Made by a program: the position numbers and the translations under genes
In this document: one piece after another, positions 55,287 through 63,710 of the stretch
Position numbering within the stretch: position 1 is the first letter of the stretch
Layout of the letters: every line of letters begins with the position of its first letter
Notes under the pieces: generated by a model
Database searches by the model: none
What the model saw: only the letters and a program-made list of their open reading frames with translations
Told to the model about the DNA's origin: nothing
Source of the DNA: Salirhabdus salicampi
GTDB lineage: Bacteria; Bacillota; Bacilli; Bacillales; Alkalibacillaceae
Assembly: GCF_024259515.1 (NCBI RefSeq)
Contig: NZ_JANBWE010000001.1
Location: forward strand, 1,078,010 to 1,142,009
Direction of reading: 5' to 3'
Length of the DNA stretch: 64,000 bases

Positions 55287-57075
55287 AGTTCAAAATATAA
55301 TAAAAGCTAAAGAGTCAATGGATCAATCTCCTTTAAGATATAAAATAAAAAATAACTTAAAAGCGCCTTTTGAAATAGATGAAAATTTTCTAAGGGATGA
55401 AGCTGATAAAATGAATAAGTTAATAGAAAACATGGATTCATCATTAAGGGTTGTTATAATGGGAGAAGTTAAGGCTGGAAAATCAACACTTTTAAACGCA
55501 TTTTCTGGAAGTAATGTTTCTCCAACAGATATTGCAGAGGCAACAGGTACAATTATAGAAATTAAATATAGTCCTAAAGAATACGGAAAAATTACTATGG
55601 ATAATAATATAATTGAGGATAATCCAGATGTAATCTATTCCGAATTACAAAATAATAATAATAACCAAAAGTTTTTTGAGAATTGTATTAGTGTTGAGTT
55701 TGGCTTCCCGTTCACAAACTTAAAAAATTTCACATTGGTTGATACACCGGGCTTAGAAACTATCACTGAAGAAAATTCAAACCGAACAAAAGATTATATA
55801 GCTAATACAGATGTTGTACTATGGGTTTTTAATGGACATCATCTTGGTCAGGCAGATATTGAAGAAGCATTAATTGAAGTAAATCGTTTTGGTAAACCAA
55901 TTATAGCAGTCATAAACAGAATAGATGAGATGGACGAGGATCCAGAAATTCTAAAAGAATATTTAGATGAAGAAATTGGGATGTTTGTTGAAGAAATCAT
56001 ACCTCTCTCTGCTTATAAAGCTAACAAGGCAGTACAATCAAATGATACTAATTCATTAAAAGATTCAGGATTTACTCATTTGATGGAATACATTAATAGT
56101 AATATAAGTTCAAATTCAGATGAAATAAAAAATGATGTAATTATAAAATCAGCTAAAGCCTTATTAAATAGAGACCTACTTATCCATGAAGAGTATATAA
56201 AAACACTTGGCTTTATTCAAGAGCAAGTGGAAAGGATAGATAAAAAGATAAATATGTATAGTGATAGAATTCATAAGCATATACTATACCAGTTCGAAAC
56301 ATGGTATAAAAATGAATTTCTCTCAGTTGAAAGAGAAGATCTTAAAAACAAAATTAAACAATCTGGAATCTTTAATTTAAAGAATGATAAAAAGGAAGTA
56401 GATTATCAGCTGCAGTCTATATTTTCAGAAGAATATATATCCGAGAAACTAAATAAAAAAATAAATAATTTAGATGAACTTTATATTGATGAGTGGAAAG
56501 AAGCTGTTGAGAAGGTGAAAAATGAGGTTCAGATAGAACTAAATGAATTTAAAAATGAAGCTGAGAAACAATTAGAATTGAAACTTAATAATAACTCTGG
56601 ATTAAAGGATGGAGAGTCGGACTTATTAAGTGGTGCTTCAAAAGGGGCATGGTTAGGCGGAGCGACTGGGGCTGCCTCAGCATTTTATGCAGCAGCATTA
56701 GGTCCAGCAGCCACTACTGTTACAGCAGGTATGGCAGTAACTGCTTTTTTACCTCCCATGTTGTTAATTGGTGTAACAATTGGAGCAGTTTCTTCCGCTT
56801 TAAAATTCAAATCAGAAAAAAGCTTAGCTGAGAAAAATATTGATGATATTTTTATAAGTGCCAAAGAAGAACACAAAAATGAACTCTTTAATTCAATAAG
56901 TGAAAAATATATAAAGCAAAATGAACAAATTAAAGAAAATATTAATTCCTTAATTATTAAATCATTTTTGAACGAAGTAGAATCTGAAGAAGTAATATCT
57001 TTAAAAATTCAATTAGAAAAATATCTTTTTGAGACTAAAAAAACCATCGAAGAGTTTAACTTAATTGAGGCTTAA
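55279..57075 (+). CDS. dynamin-like GTPase 2, 598 aa
   Basis: Second, clearly different dynamin-like protein. G1 GEVKAGKS (62-69), switch Thr in ATGTIIEI (~88-95), G3 DTPG (155-158), G4 NRID (213-216), helical stalk ~280-450 and a long hydrophobic paddle (~452-510: WLGGATGAASAFYAAALGPA ... FLPPMLLIGVTIGAVSSAL). Tandem non-identical dynamins commonly work as heteromers (BDLP, DynAB, LeoABC). G1 context DSSLRVVIMGEVKAGKSTLL is the classical Dynamin_N form. Translation is coupled to GTPase 1. Confidence 0.92.
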   Translation: MDKVQNIIKAKESMDQSPLRYKIKNNLKAPFEIDENFLRDEADKMNKLIENMDSSLRVVIMGEVKAGKSTLLNAFSGSNVSPTDIAEATGTIIEIKYSPKEYGKITMDNNIIEDNPDVIYSELQNNNNNQKFFENCISVEFGFPFTNLKNFTLVDTPGLETITEENSNRTKDYIANTDVVLWVFNGHHLGQADIEEALIEVNRFGKPIIAVINRIDEMDEDPEILKEYLDEEIGMFVEEIIPLSAYKANKAVQSNDTNSLKDSGFTHLMEYINSNISSNSDEIKNDVIIKSAKALLNRDLLIHEEYIKTLGFIQEQVERIDKKINMYSDRIHKHILYQFETWYKNEFLSVEREDLKNKIKQSGIFNLKNDKKEVDYQLQSIFSEEYISEKLNKKINNLDELYIDEWKEAVEKVKNEVQIELNEFKNEAEKQLELKLNNNSGLKDGESDLLSGASKGAWLGGATGAASAFYAAALGPAATTVTAGMAVTAFLPPMLLIGVTIGAVSSALKFKSEKSLAEKNIDDIFISAKEEHKNELFNSISEKYIKQNEQIKENINSLIIKSFLNEVESEEVISLKIQLEKYLFETKKTIEEFNLIEA

Positions 57076-57095
57076 CATCAAAAAATTAAAAAAAG

Positions 57096-57135
57096 TTAAG
57101 AATAAACCTCCTGGTTTTTGGAGGTTTATTCTTAA
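57096..57135. terminator. 16-bp perfect inverted repeat between sub-operons
   Basis: TTAAGAATAAACCTCC (57096-57111), 8-base loop, GGAGGTTTATTCTTAA (57120-57135). There is no T-run on the plus strand; on the minus strand it is followed by CTTTTTTT. It may act as partial terminator or RNA-processing site separating the GTPase genes from the last two genes. Confidence 0.8.
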
Positions 57136-57159
57136 TGTTAAATAGATGGAGGCTTATAT

Positions 57160-58065
57160 ATGAATAGTGTGACGCTAGCTGAGTCGTTACTAGTAATGAA
57201 TAAGGAGTCATTAAGATTTTATTATACATTAGTACATGACTCCAATATTGTAAAAATGTTAATTCCCTTTGCAAAAGAAAAAATGAATAAAAGTGGTAAA
57301 TCAGAAATAATGGAAATGGTTAATAAAAAAACTAATAAATATAAATATACTCCTAATTCTCATTTGCACAAAATGCTATTGAGAGAGTTCGAGGATTTAT
57401 ATAAAATTCCATATAGAAAATTATACACTAAACAGGATGCAGCAGATCAGTGGGATAGAATTATCAATGCTATGTATTATGAAATGAAAAAGAAAAATAA
57501 GAAGTTTGCTGCTTATACTTGTAACGAAAATACTCCTATTGAGCAAATTATAAAGTTTCAAATGCATAACTTAATAGAATCGATAGAAGATCAAGAGCTA
57601 ACTGATGAACAGTTACATCAAATTGGTGATTCTTTAGAAAAGTTTCTACAAGAATTACCCGAGAAACAACAGAAGCAAATTGCTGAAAAGTTAGGAATTA
57701 ACGAAATAACCAGTTCTTCAATTCGTCAGTTAATTGTCACTAATGGGTCGGCAGTAGTTTTTGTTGCAATTGTACAAGTTGCAGGTTTTGCATTTTATAC
57801 AACATTAACAACTATAATAGCCGGAATATTTGGTTTAATAGGTATAACCCTCCCATTTACAGTTTATGCAACATTGACATCCGCTGTTGCAGTTATTGCT
57901 AATCCGTTATTTGTCATTCCCACTCTTCTTATAGGAGGTGGTGGAGTTCTTAAATGGCAAAATAATAAATTGAGGCAAGCGATTGCACCAGTGGTTATAA
58001 TGCAAATAATGCTTGGCGCTAATCCGACAATGAAGCCAGATTGGGAGGCTTTTTTAGATGGATAA
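57160..58065 (+). CDS. YaaW-like membrane protein, 301 aa
   Basis: N-terminal helical cytoplasmic part with HKMLLREFEDLYKIPYRKLY and LPEKQQKQIAEKLGI (~175-190), followed by a hydrophobic domain (residues ~200-262: VVFVAIVQVAGFAFYTTLTT, IAGIFGLIGITLPFTVYATL, NPLFVIPTLLIGGGG) and a basic end KWQNNKLRQAIAPVVIMQIM. The order and the 'LPF-x-Y-x-x-L' and 'A(I/V)xPVVxMQ' features resemble the YaaW/UPF0174 (DUF3944) group, which is uncharacterised. ATGGAGGCTTATAT precedes the ATG. It overlaps the next gene by 8 bp. Confidence 0.65.
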   Translation: MNSVTLAESLLVMNKESLRFYYTLVHDSNIVKMLIPFAKEKMNKSGKSEIMEMVNKKTNKYKYTPNSHLHKMLLREFEDLYKIPYRKLYTKQDAADQWDRIINAMYYEMKKKNKKFAAYTCNENTPIEQIIKFQMHNLIESIEDQELTDEQLHQIGDSLEKFLQELPEKQQKQIAEKLGINEITSSSIRQLIVTNGSAVVFVAIVQVAGFAFYTTLTTIIAGIFGLIGITLPFTVYATLTSAVAVIANPLFVIPTLLIGGGGVLKWQNNKLRQAIAPVVIMQIMLGANPTMKPDWEAFLDG

Positions 58066-59329
58066 GGAACAATGGAGAACTTTTATTAATTTATGGGAAT
58101 CCGGGGACTATGATAATGCAGTTAAATTACCTCTTGAAAATCAAGAACTAGGAAGTAGCGCGGTAATAGATAAACTATTTAGAAAGGATTCTTCAACTTC
58201 TACTTTGATAATAGGGATCTCATTAATTGATATATTTTATGACTATTTAATGGTTAATCCCGATGTTATCGATGCAATTAATTTTGCAAGAGCAGAAGAT
58301 TTAGCTAACTTCTTCTCATTTCAACAGTTCGCTGAAGGTTTTGATTTTGAAAATGTGGGAGAATTATCTCGATTAAAAGGATACACTGCAGAAAACTTAG
58401 TTGCGTTAGAGTTGCAAGGTAAGGGCCATGATATAAGTTTTCCAGAAACCTCAAATCAAGAAGGTTTTGATTTAATTGTCGATGGACAGCCTTTTCAAGT
58501 TAAATGTTTATCTGAGCCGAGTGGAGTGTACGAACATTTTCAAAAATACCCGGATATCCCTGTTATAGCTAATAAAGAACTTATGGAAACCTTAGACGAT
58601 CACCCATTAGTGTATGGGACAGAGGTTTCAAACCAATTAGTAATAGAGACAACAAATAATTCATTAAAACATGCAGCTGAATTAGGGAAACTTGATATTC
58701 CGATTATTACAATGGCTGTATCCAGTTTATCAAATGGCTATAAGATAATAGCTGATGGATTGGAAGTCCGTCTTGCAAGCCTTAACATTGTTAATGAAAC
58801 AGTTTCTAGAAGTGTCGCAGCTTTTGCCGGTAAGGGAATTGGAGTTGTTATTGGTCCTGCATTTGGACCAGCAGGCCTTGTAGTGATGCCAATGTTCTTA
58901 GGACTCGCAGGTGCATTCAACGGAGGTAAAATAACAAGTCAAGTTAAAAAGTTATATACTAGAAAAGAAAGAGAACTTGTATTAAACAATTTATACGATC
59001 TAGTCAATAAGGTATTAGAGGCTTTACCAAAAAAAGAAAAGCAACGCGAAGACACCTTTACTAAAGTAAAACAACGAATTACTAATCATCAGGTATTGAA
59101 GCACATTTCACATTTATTAGATAATAAACATGAAGAAAGGCAAAAGTATTCATCTAATAAAAGAAAAGAATTAGAAAAATGGCTTGATAAGATTTCAAAA
59201 AAATTTGATATTGAAACAGATACTTATCATATATTAGATACTGTTATTAGAAGTCAAGTGCATCCTCATATTTATCAAGATGAATTAAAGACATTAGGTC
59301 ACAGTTATAGAAAATTACTTAGTATATAA
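58058..59329 (+). CDS. PD-(D/E)XK-like domain protein with hydrophobic segment, 423 aa
   Basis: A central region has the layout of a PD-(D/E)XK nuclease: RLKGYTAENLVALELQGKG with Glu ~112 on a helix, then GFDLIVDGQPFQVKC with Asp 138 and Q-x-K (147-149). A Gly-rich hydrophobic stretch follows (~255-290: GIGVVIGPAFGPAGLVVMPM then FLGLAGAF), similar in style to the paddles of the upstream GTPases, then a basic helical C-terminus. Inferred: membrane-linked nuclease or nuclease-fold effector. Translation coupled to the YaaW-like gene by ATGGATAA. Confidence 0.6.
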   Translation: MDKEQWRTFINLWESGDYDNAVKLPLENQELGSSAVIDKLFRKDSSTSTLIIGISLIDIFYDYLMVNPDVIDAINFARAEDLANFFSFQQFAEGFDFENVGELSRLKGYTAENLVALELQGKGHDISFPETSNQEGFDLIVDGQPFQVKCLSEPSGVYEHFQKYPDIPVIANKELMETLDDHPLVYGTEVSNQLVIETTNNSLKHAAELGKLDIPIITMAVSSLSNGYKIIADGLEVRLASLNIVNETVSRSVAAFAGKGIGVVIGPAFGPAGLVVMPMFLGLAGAFNGGKITSQVKKLYTRKERELVLNNLYDLVNKVLEALPKKEKQREDTFTKVKQRITNHQVLKHISHLLDNKHEERQKYSSNKRKELEKWLDKISKKFDIETDTYHILDTVIRSQVHPHIYQDELKTLGHSYRKLLSI

Positions 59330-59579
59330 AGCTTTTGGTCTAACAAAACTTTAAACATTTAAAAAACAAAATGAGTGAACAACCAATGGCTGTCGACAAA
59401 TTAGGAAGCCGTTGGATTACTTAAACTAGTTAAATATTATATACCTAGTATTATTCCTAATTCATCAAAGATTCTCCTCCTGATGTCTTCTGGTAAAGGG
59501 ATAGAAAATAAAGGAATCTTGGCTAATTAGTTTTTTTTAAAAAAAGTAAAATGGAAGTTGTTTTTATTAAAATACAAGT

Positions 59580-59672
59580 ACAAATGCTCAAAATACATAA
59601 TGCAATAAATGAAGGTAAAGATTATTACGAAGCTACAAGAGGGCATTGGGAATCGCACACGTACGTAATATA
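59580..59672 (+). pseudogene. C-terminal scrap related to the GIY-YIG gene
   Basis: Frame reads LKIHNAINEGKDYYEATRGH then WESHTYVI before a stop. DYYEATRGHW matches ELYDATRGIW inside the GIY-YIG protein at about 61954-61975, suggesting a decayed gene sharing that C-terminal domain. Confidence 0.5.
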
Positions 59673-59963
59673 GTTTAAAATATATTATTGGGATTAATAA
59701 GGGATAGGTTTTTTGTGCGTATAAACCACTAAAATGGCATGTGTTGACTAATGGACCGGAGAAGGGGAGAAGTCACTTTGAAGGAGAAAGAAATTTACTC
59801 AACATAATTAACGTTATGTGAATTAGGCGGCAAGAGTTTTAAAAACAAACCTTTTAGTATTCTTTTTTACTAAATGAAATAACACACCCTGTCTGGCTAG
59901 AGTAGGTATGGGATTATTTCATTTACTGTTTAGCTACTGCACATCTTGCGGGTGATTATACAT

Positions 59964-59999
59964 AGAGAGGATCAGCTACAGCTGATCCTCTCTTATTTA
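59964..59999 (+). terminator. strong intrinsic terminator
   Basis: AGAGAGGATCAGCT (59964-59977) with exact complement AGCTGATCCTCTCT (59980-59993), then TATTTATT. Likely bidirectional. Confidence 0.85.
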
Positions 60000-60341
60000 T
60001 TATTCCCTTTATTTGAGTTGTAATTTAGATTAATATGTTGAATTTTGGAGGTCTTTAACAGTTATGGTCGAACTATAATAATAAATAAGAAATCACATGT
60101 CCCTGTAACCTTTTTAAAAGAATAAGAGGAAATCGATGAAGAAAGAGTTGTAAACTAACATCTTGATGTAATGACACGTTACAGTGGATCTATTAGCAAT
60201 TGAAATCGATTGTTAGAGACCATTAACAATTGTGCCAGAAGGCAATAAACTTACGATTAAGTTTGCAAGAATATTAGATTACACAACAGTCCATTATAAA
60301 GCTCAATAAAAAAGTATTAAGAAAGGGGAAGTTATCTCATT

Positions 60342-61100
60342 ATGTTAATCTGTTCAACTTGCAATAGTGATTTTTCTGAGATTCCTTTTGAATCAGTGAA
60401 AAAAGATTATAAATATTGTTGTTATGATTGTATCCCTGGCAATGAAAAAGAAGACTTTTATTTTATGGACTACGTAGATATTGTTACTGCTTATAGAAAT
60501 TTTGATAAGGATTTTAAGAAACTTATCTCTTATGGAGATAGGGTTAATTTATCAAATGACATAGAATTTTCACTTTCAAATTACCAAAATATTTATTGGG
60601 GAGATGATGAGGGGGAGTATTTGCAAAAATTACTTTCAAAAAACTTATGTAAAACTCCTAAAACTTTTTGAAGAAGTTAATAAGTGGGTACCTACTCCAT
60701 TAGTTTTTCCAGCAGTATATTTAGAATGGGATTATATTGAAAATATATCAAAAGATATTAAAGAAAAATTCATGGAGTATTTAAGTGATTTATTGATGAA
60801 GTTGGAATATATGGTGTCTTAGGGTCTAATTATACGTCAGGAAAAGACAGAGGTAGATGGGGTGAAGTTTACGCTTATGATCAGCCAAGGTTATTGTTCT
60901 TTGAGGAAAATCAAGACAGAAAAGAATTTGAAGAAGAATATGGTGATAGTATAGAAAAGTATGTAAAAGATTTATTTATGTTTGTTGACACCAATGCAAG
61001 ATTTTGTGAGCTGTGTGAATGGTTTGAAGACGAAGAAGAATTTAGTTATGATGATAAATTAAACATCTATGTCTGTGGTCAAAGCATGAGATGCAGTTAG
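60342..61100 (+). pseudogene. hypothetical gene with two compensating frameshifts
   Basis: Frame 1: MLICSTCNSDFSEIPFESVK with paired cysteines (CSTC, CCYDC) ... DDEGEYLQKLLSKNLCK. A shift near 60645 (poly-A) leads to LFEEVNKWVPTPLVFPAVYL with YLEWDYIENI. A second shift near 60795 returns to frame 1 with VGIYGVLGSNYTSGKDRGRW and VDTNARFCELCEWFEDEEEF. The N-terminal CxxC...CxxC suggests a zinc ribbon. Family not recognised. ATG preceded by AAAGGGGAAGTTATCTCATT. Confidence 0.65.
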
Positions 61101-61492
61101 TATTTTCGAAATAGATTTTTATCTTTTCTAAGATAATGAAACAGGGGTAAGAAAGTTATTCCGAAGAATATAGAAAAAAATTGCGTTTAAACTAAAGCGA
61201 AATATATCTCAAGCTATCCTCCTATGAATTAGAGTGTCGTATAGTGTGTGCCATATAATTGACCTTGTACAGGATCTATCAAATTATCAAAGAACATCAA
61301 GTAGCAACCTGTTTGTTATGTTCTCTTGTGTAAATTCAACTTTTTTAGAGGATTTATCAAAATTATTATTATAGAATTAATCAATATATTTATATTTAGA
61401 CAAAATGGATAACCCAGACAATTGTAGTAAATAATGAATTATTCATTATCATATTAAATTCGACTGCTTAGTTTTATTCATTAAGTTAGGGT
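61101..61492. other. intergenic region, nothing recognised
   Basis: AT-rich 390 bp between the decayed zinc-ribbon gene and the GIY-YIG gene. No hairpin with a T-run, repeat or coding remnant stood out. Confidence 0.5.
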
Positions 61493-62245
61493 GTGAGTAC
61501 TCAAATGAAAAAAGCATTTTCTAAAGAGGTTATTAATCAACTAAAATACTATGTCTATATTTACTCGGACCCTGAGACAGGTGAAATTTTTTATGTTGGA
61601 AAAGGCAAAGGGAATAGGGTCTTCTCTCATTTAAAAGACCTAAATAATAGAGAAAAAAACAATACTATTCAACGTATATATGATAAAGGCCTTAACCCTA
61701 AAATAGAAATTCTTACGCATGGATTAGAAGATGAGCATACAGCACTAAAAGTAGAAGCAGCAATAATTGATTTAATCGGGAAAGAGAAGCTAACAAATAG
61801 AGTGCGTGGATGGCAAAGTGGTGTTTTTGGAAGAGTAGAAGTTAATAAGCTTATTTCTCATTACGAACGTGAGAAAGTATATATATGTGAGCCCTCCATT
61901 TTAATTCGTGTCAATAGGTTATTCCGTTATGGAATGTCTGACATTGAGCTTTATGATGCCACAAGAGGTATATGGAGAATAGGACATGATAGAGAAAAGG
62001 CACATTTTGCATTTGCAGTATTCGATGGAATTGTACAAGAGGTATACGAAATTCAGGCTTGGTTTAAAGCGGGGAGTACGTTTAATACCAGGGGTTCACT
62101 AGGCGATAACGAAAGATGGGAGTTTGTTGGTCATAAAGCAGTTCAGAGTATCAGAGAAAAGTATATAGGGAAATCAGTTGAACATTACCTGAACAAGAAT
62201 GCTCAAAATCCACTTAAGTATGTAAATATTAAAGAAGGAAGCTAG
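61493..62245 (+). CDS. GIY-YIG (LEM3-like) nuclease-domain protein, 250 aa
   Basis: N-terminal GIY-YIG domain: YYVYIYSDPETGEIFYVGKG (about residues 19-38), catalytic Arg in GKGKGNRVFSH (~37-47), and the conserved Glu in KVEAAIIDLIG (~91-101). C-terminal ~110 residues carry ELYDATRGIWRIGHDREKAH and DNERWEFVGHKAV, a domain also seen as a scrap at 59580-59672. GIY-YIG nucleases cut DNA in repair, homing and restriction. GTG start at 61493 or ATG at 61505; neither has a strong ribosome site. Confidence 0.82.
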   Translation: MSTQMKKAFSKEVINQLKYYVYIYSDPETGEIFYVGKGKGNRVFSHLKDLNNREKNNTIQRIYDKGLNPKIEILTHGLEDEHTALKVEAAIIDLIGKEKLTNRVRGWQSGVFGRVEVNKLISHYEREKVYICEPSILIRVNRLFRYGMSDIELYDATRGIWRIGHDREKAHFAFAVFDGIVQEVYEIQAWFKAGSTFNTRGSLGDNERWEFVGHKAVQSIREKYIGKSVEHYLNKNAQNPLKYVNIKEGS

Positions 62246-62355
62246 AAGTTAAAAAACTATATTTTTTCCTGAATTTATTAAAAGTATGATTCTATAACTT
62301 AATAAGTTTGAAACTTATCTGATAAATTAAAGATGATTAATGAGGTGATAATACT

Positions 62356-63483
62356 ATGTTTATTATAGATAAAAATAATAATAGAATCGCAAAGTTACAA
62401 CAGAAATCTTTTTCAGAACTAGGATTTCGAGAAAGAGATCACCTGCAGGAATGGGTTGCTAATAATACAGAATCATTGGGTGAGGACCTTCTAATTATAC
62501 AAAAAGAATTTAATGGTTTTAATGACACAAATGAAAGATTGGATCTATTGGCCTTAGATAAACAAGGGAATTTAGTAGTAATTGAAAACAAACTTGATGA
62601 CTCTGGTAGAGATGTTACATGGCAGGTGTTAAAGTATGCTTCTTATTGTTCAAGCCTTACAAAGGAGCAAATTAAAAGTATATATCAAGATTATTTAAGT
62701 AAAAACTCTAATCAGCAGAATGCAGAAGAAAATTTAAAAGATTTTTTTGAGGTCGAAGATTACGAAGAGATAGTTATAAATAAAGGTTTAACACAAAGGA
62801 TAATTTTAATTACAGCAAATTTCAGAAAAGAGGTAACTTCCACTGTATTATGGTTAATGAATTATAAATTAAGGATACAATGCTTTAAAGTTACACCTTA
62901 TCAACTTGAGGACCAATTATTCTTAAATTTCGAACAGATAATTCCAATGAAAGATGCAGAAGAATACGTAATTAATATGGCAGAAAAAAACCAAGCTGAC
63001 ATTAGTATACAAGAGGAATCAAACTCCCGGCATAATACAAGAATTAAATTTTGGCAAACCCTTTTATCAAAAATGAATGAAGTTACTGATTTATTTAACA
63101 ATATAAGTCCTTCAAAAGATAATTGGATTGGAACTGGAACTGGCATTTCATCTGTTTCCTATAACTTTGTCATGTCTAGAAGTTACGCAAGAGTGGAAGT
63201 ATATTTGCAAAGGCCCGAGAAAGAAGAGAATAAATTCATCTTTGATGAGCTGGAAAAATTTAAAGAGGACATTGAAACGGATTTTGGAGATGCTCTTATT
63301 TGGGATAGGATTGATGATAAGAAGGCATCTAGAATAAAATATCAAAAGGACGATGTAAACGTTTTTAATGAAGATGATTGGCATAAAATGATTAACTTTA
63401 TGGTAGATTCTATGTTAAAACTTGAACAAGCATTTAGGAATCCAATTTTTGAGGTTAGAAAGAAATTAATAGAAAAATTGTAA
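62356..63483 (+). CDS. PD-(D/E)XK nuclease with DUF4268, 375 aa
   Basis: N-terminal nuclease domain with RERDHLQEWVANN, then the core NERLDLLALDKQGNLVVIEN and Lys, i.e. Asp63, Glu77 and Lys79 in D-x13-E-x-K form, followed by WQVLKYASYCSSLT. The C-terminal half (RIKFWQTLLSKMNEVTDLFN, VSYNFVMSRSYARVEVYLQR, DDWHKMINFMVDSMLKLEQA) is DUF4268. Such proteins are solitary accessory nucleases frequent in defence islands; activity is inferred. AATGAGGTGATAATACT precedes the ATG. Confidence 0.85.
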   Translation: MFIIDKNNNRIAKLQQKSFSELGFRERDHLQEWVANNTESLGEDLLIIQKEFNGFNDTNERLDLLALDKQGNLVVIENKLDDSGRDVTWQVLKYASYCSSLTKEQIKSIYQDYLSKNSNQQNAEENLKDFFEVEDYEEIVINKGLTQRIILITANFRKEVTSTVLWLMNYKLRIQCFKVTPYQLEDQLFLNFEQIIPMKDAEEYVINMAEKNQADISIQEESNSRHNTRIKFWQTLLSKMNEVTDLFNNISPSKDNWIGTGTGISSVSYNFVMSRSYARVEVYLQRPEKEENKFIFDELEKFKEDIETDFGDALIWDRIDDKKASRIKYQKDDVNVFNEDDWHKMINFMVDSMLKLEQAFRNPIFEVRKKLIEKL

Positions 63484-63542
63484 AGCAAGTTAATTGAAAA
63501 CATATGAACGAAGAGGTGAGCATATTAACTGGAGGTGTCAAT

Positions 63543-63710
63543 GTGCAATACCTAGTTAAAACCGTTGATGGTAAAACAATATTATTGGATGCAAAGAATG
63601 AAGTCGAGGCGAAAAAACAGGTACAAGGGAAAATTGAAAAGGTAGAAAAATTTATGGGGTTTAAGACACTCCCACCCAAACTTAACAGAGGAGACAGGAA
63701 GCATAAGTGA
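63543..63710 (+). CDS. small hypothetical protein, 55 aa
   Basis: MQYLVKTVDGKTILLDAKNE then VEAKKQVQGKIEKVEKFMGF and KTLPPKLNRGDRKHK. Not recognised; small alpha/beta with a basic tail. GTG at 63543 chosen because GGAGGT lies 8 bases upstream; the ATG at 63504 has no ribosome site. It follows the DUF4268 gene by 59 bp and may be co-transcribed. Confidence 0.6.
   Translation: MQYLVKTVDGKTILLDAKNEVEAKKQVQGKIEKVEKFMGFKTLPPKLNRGDRKHK

Larger units (their letters stand above)
59330..60341. other. 1-kb region with remnants and hairpins
   Basis: Contains a coding scrap (about 59580-59670), a repeat-like GGCGGCAAGAGTT phrase (59826-59838), an inverted repeat at 59872-59924 and a strong terminator at 59964-59999. 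The sequence CTACTGCACATCTTGCGGGTG (59935-59955 region) recalls the 3' regions of holin-like type I toxin loci, but no toxin frame is present. Confidence 0.5.

Noticed and set aside
59872..59999. Type I holin-like toxin/antisense RNA locus
   Set aside because: The 3' region looks reminiscent, but no toxin peptide frame could be found upstream.
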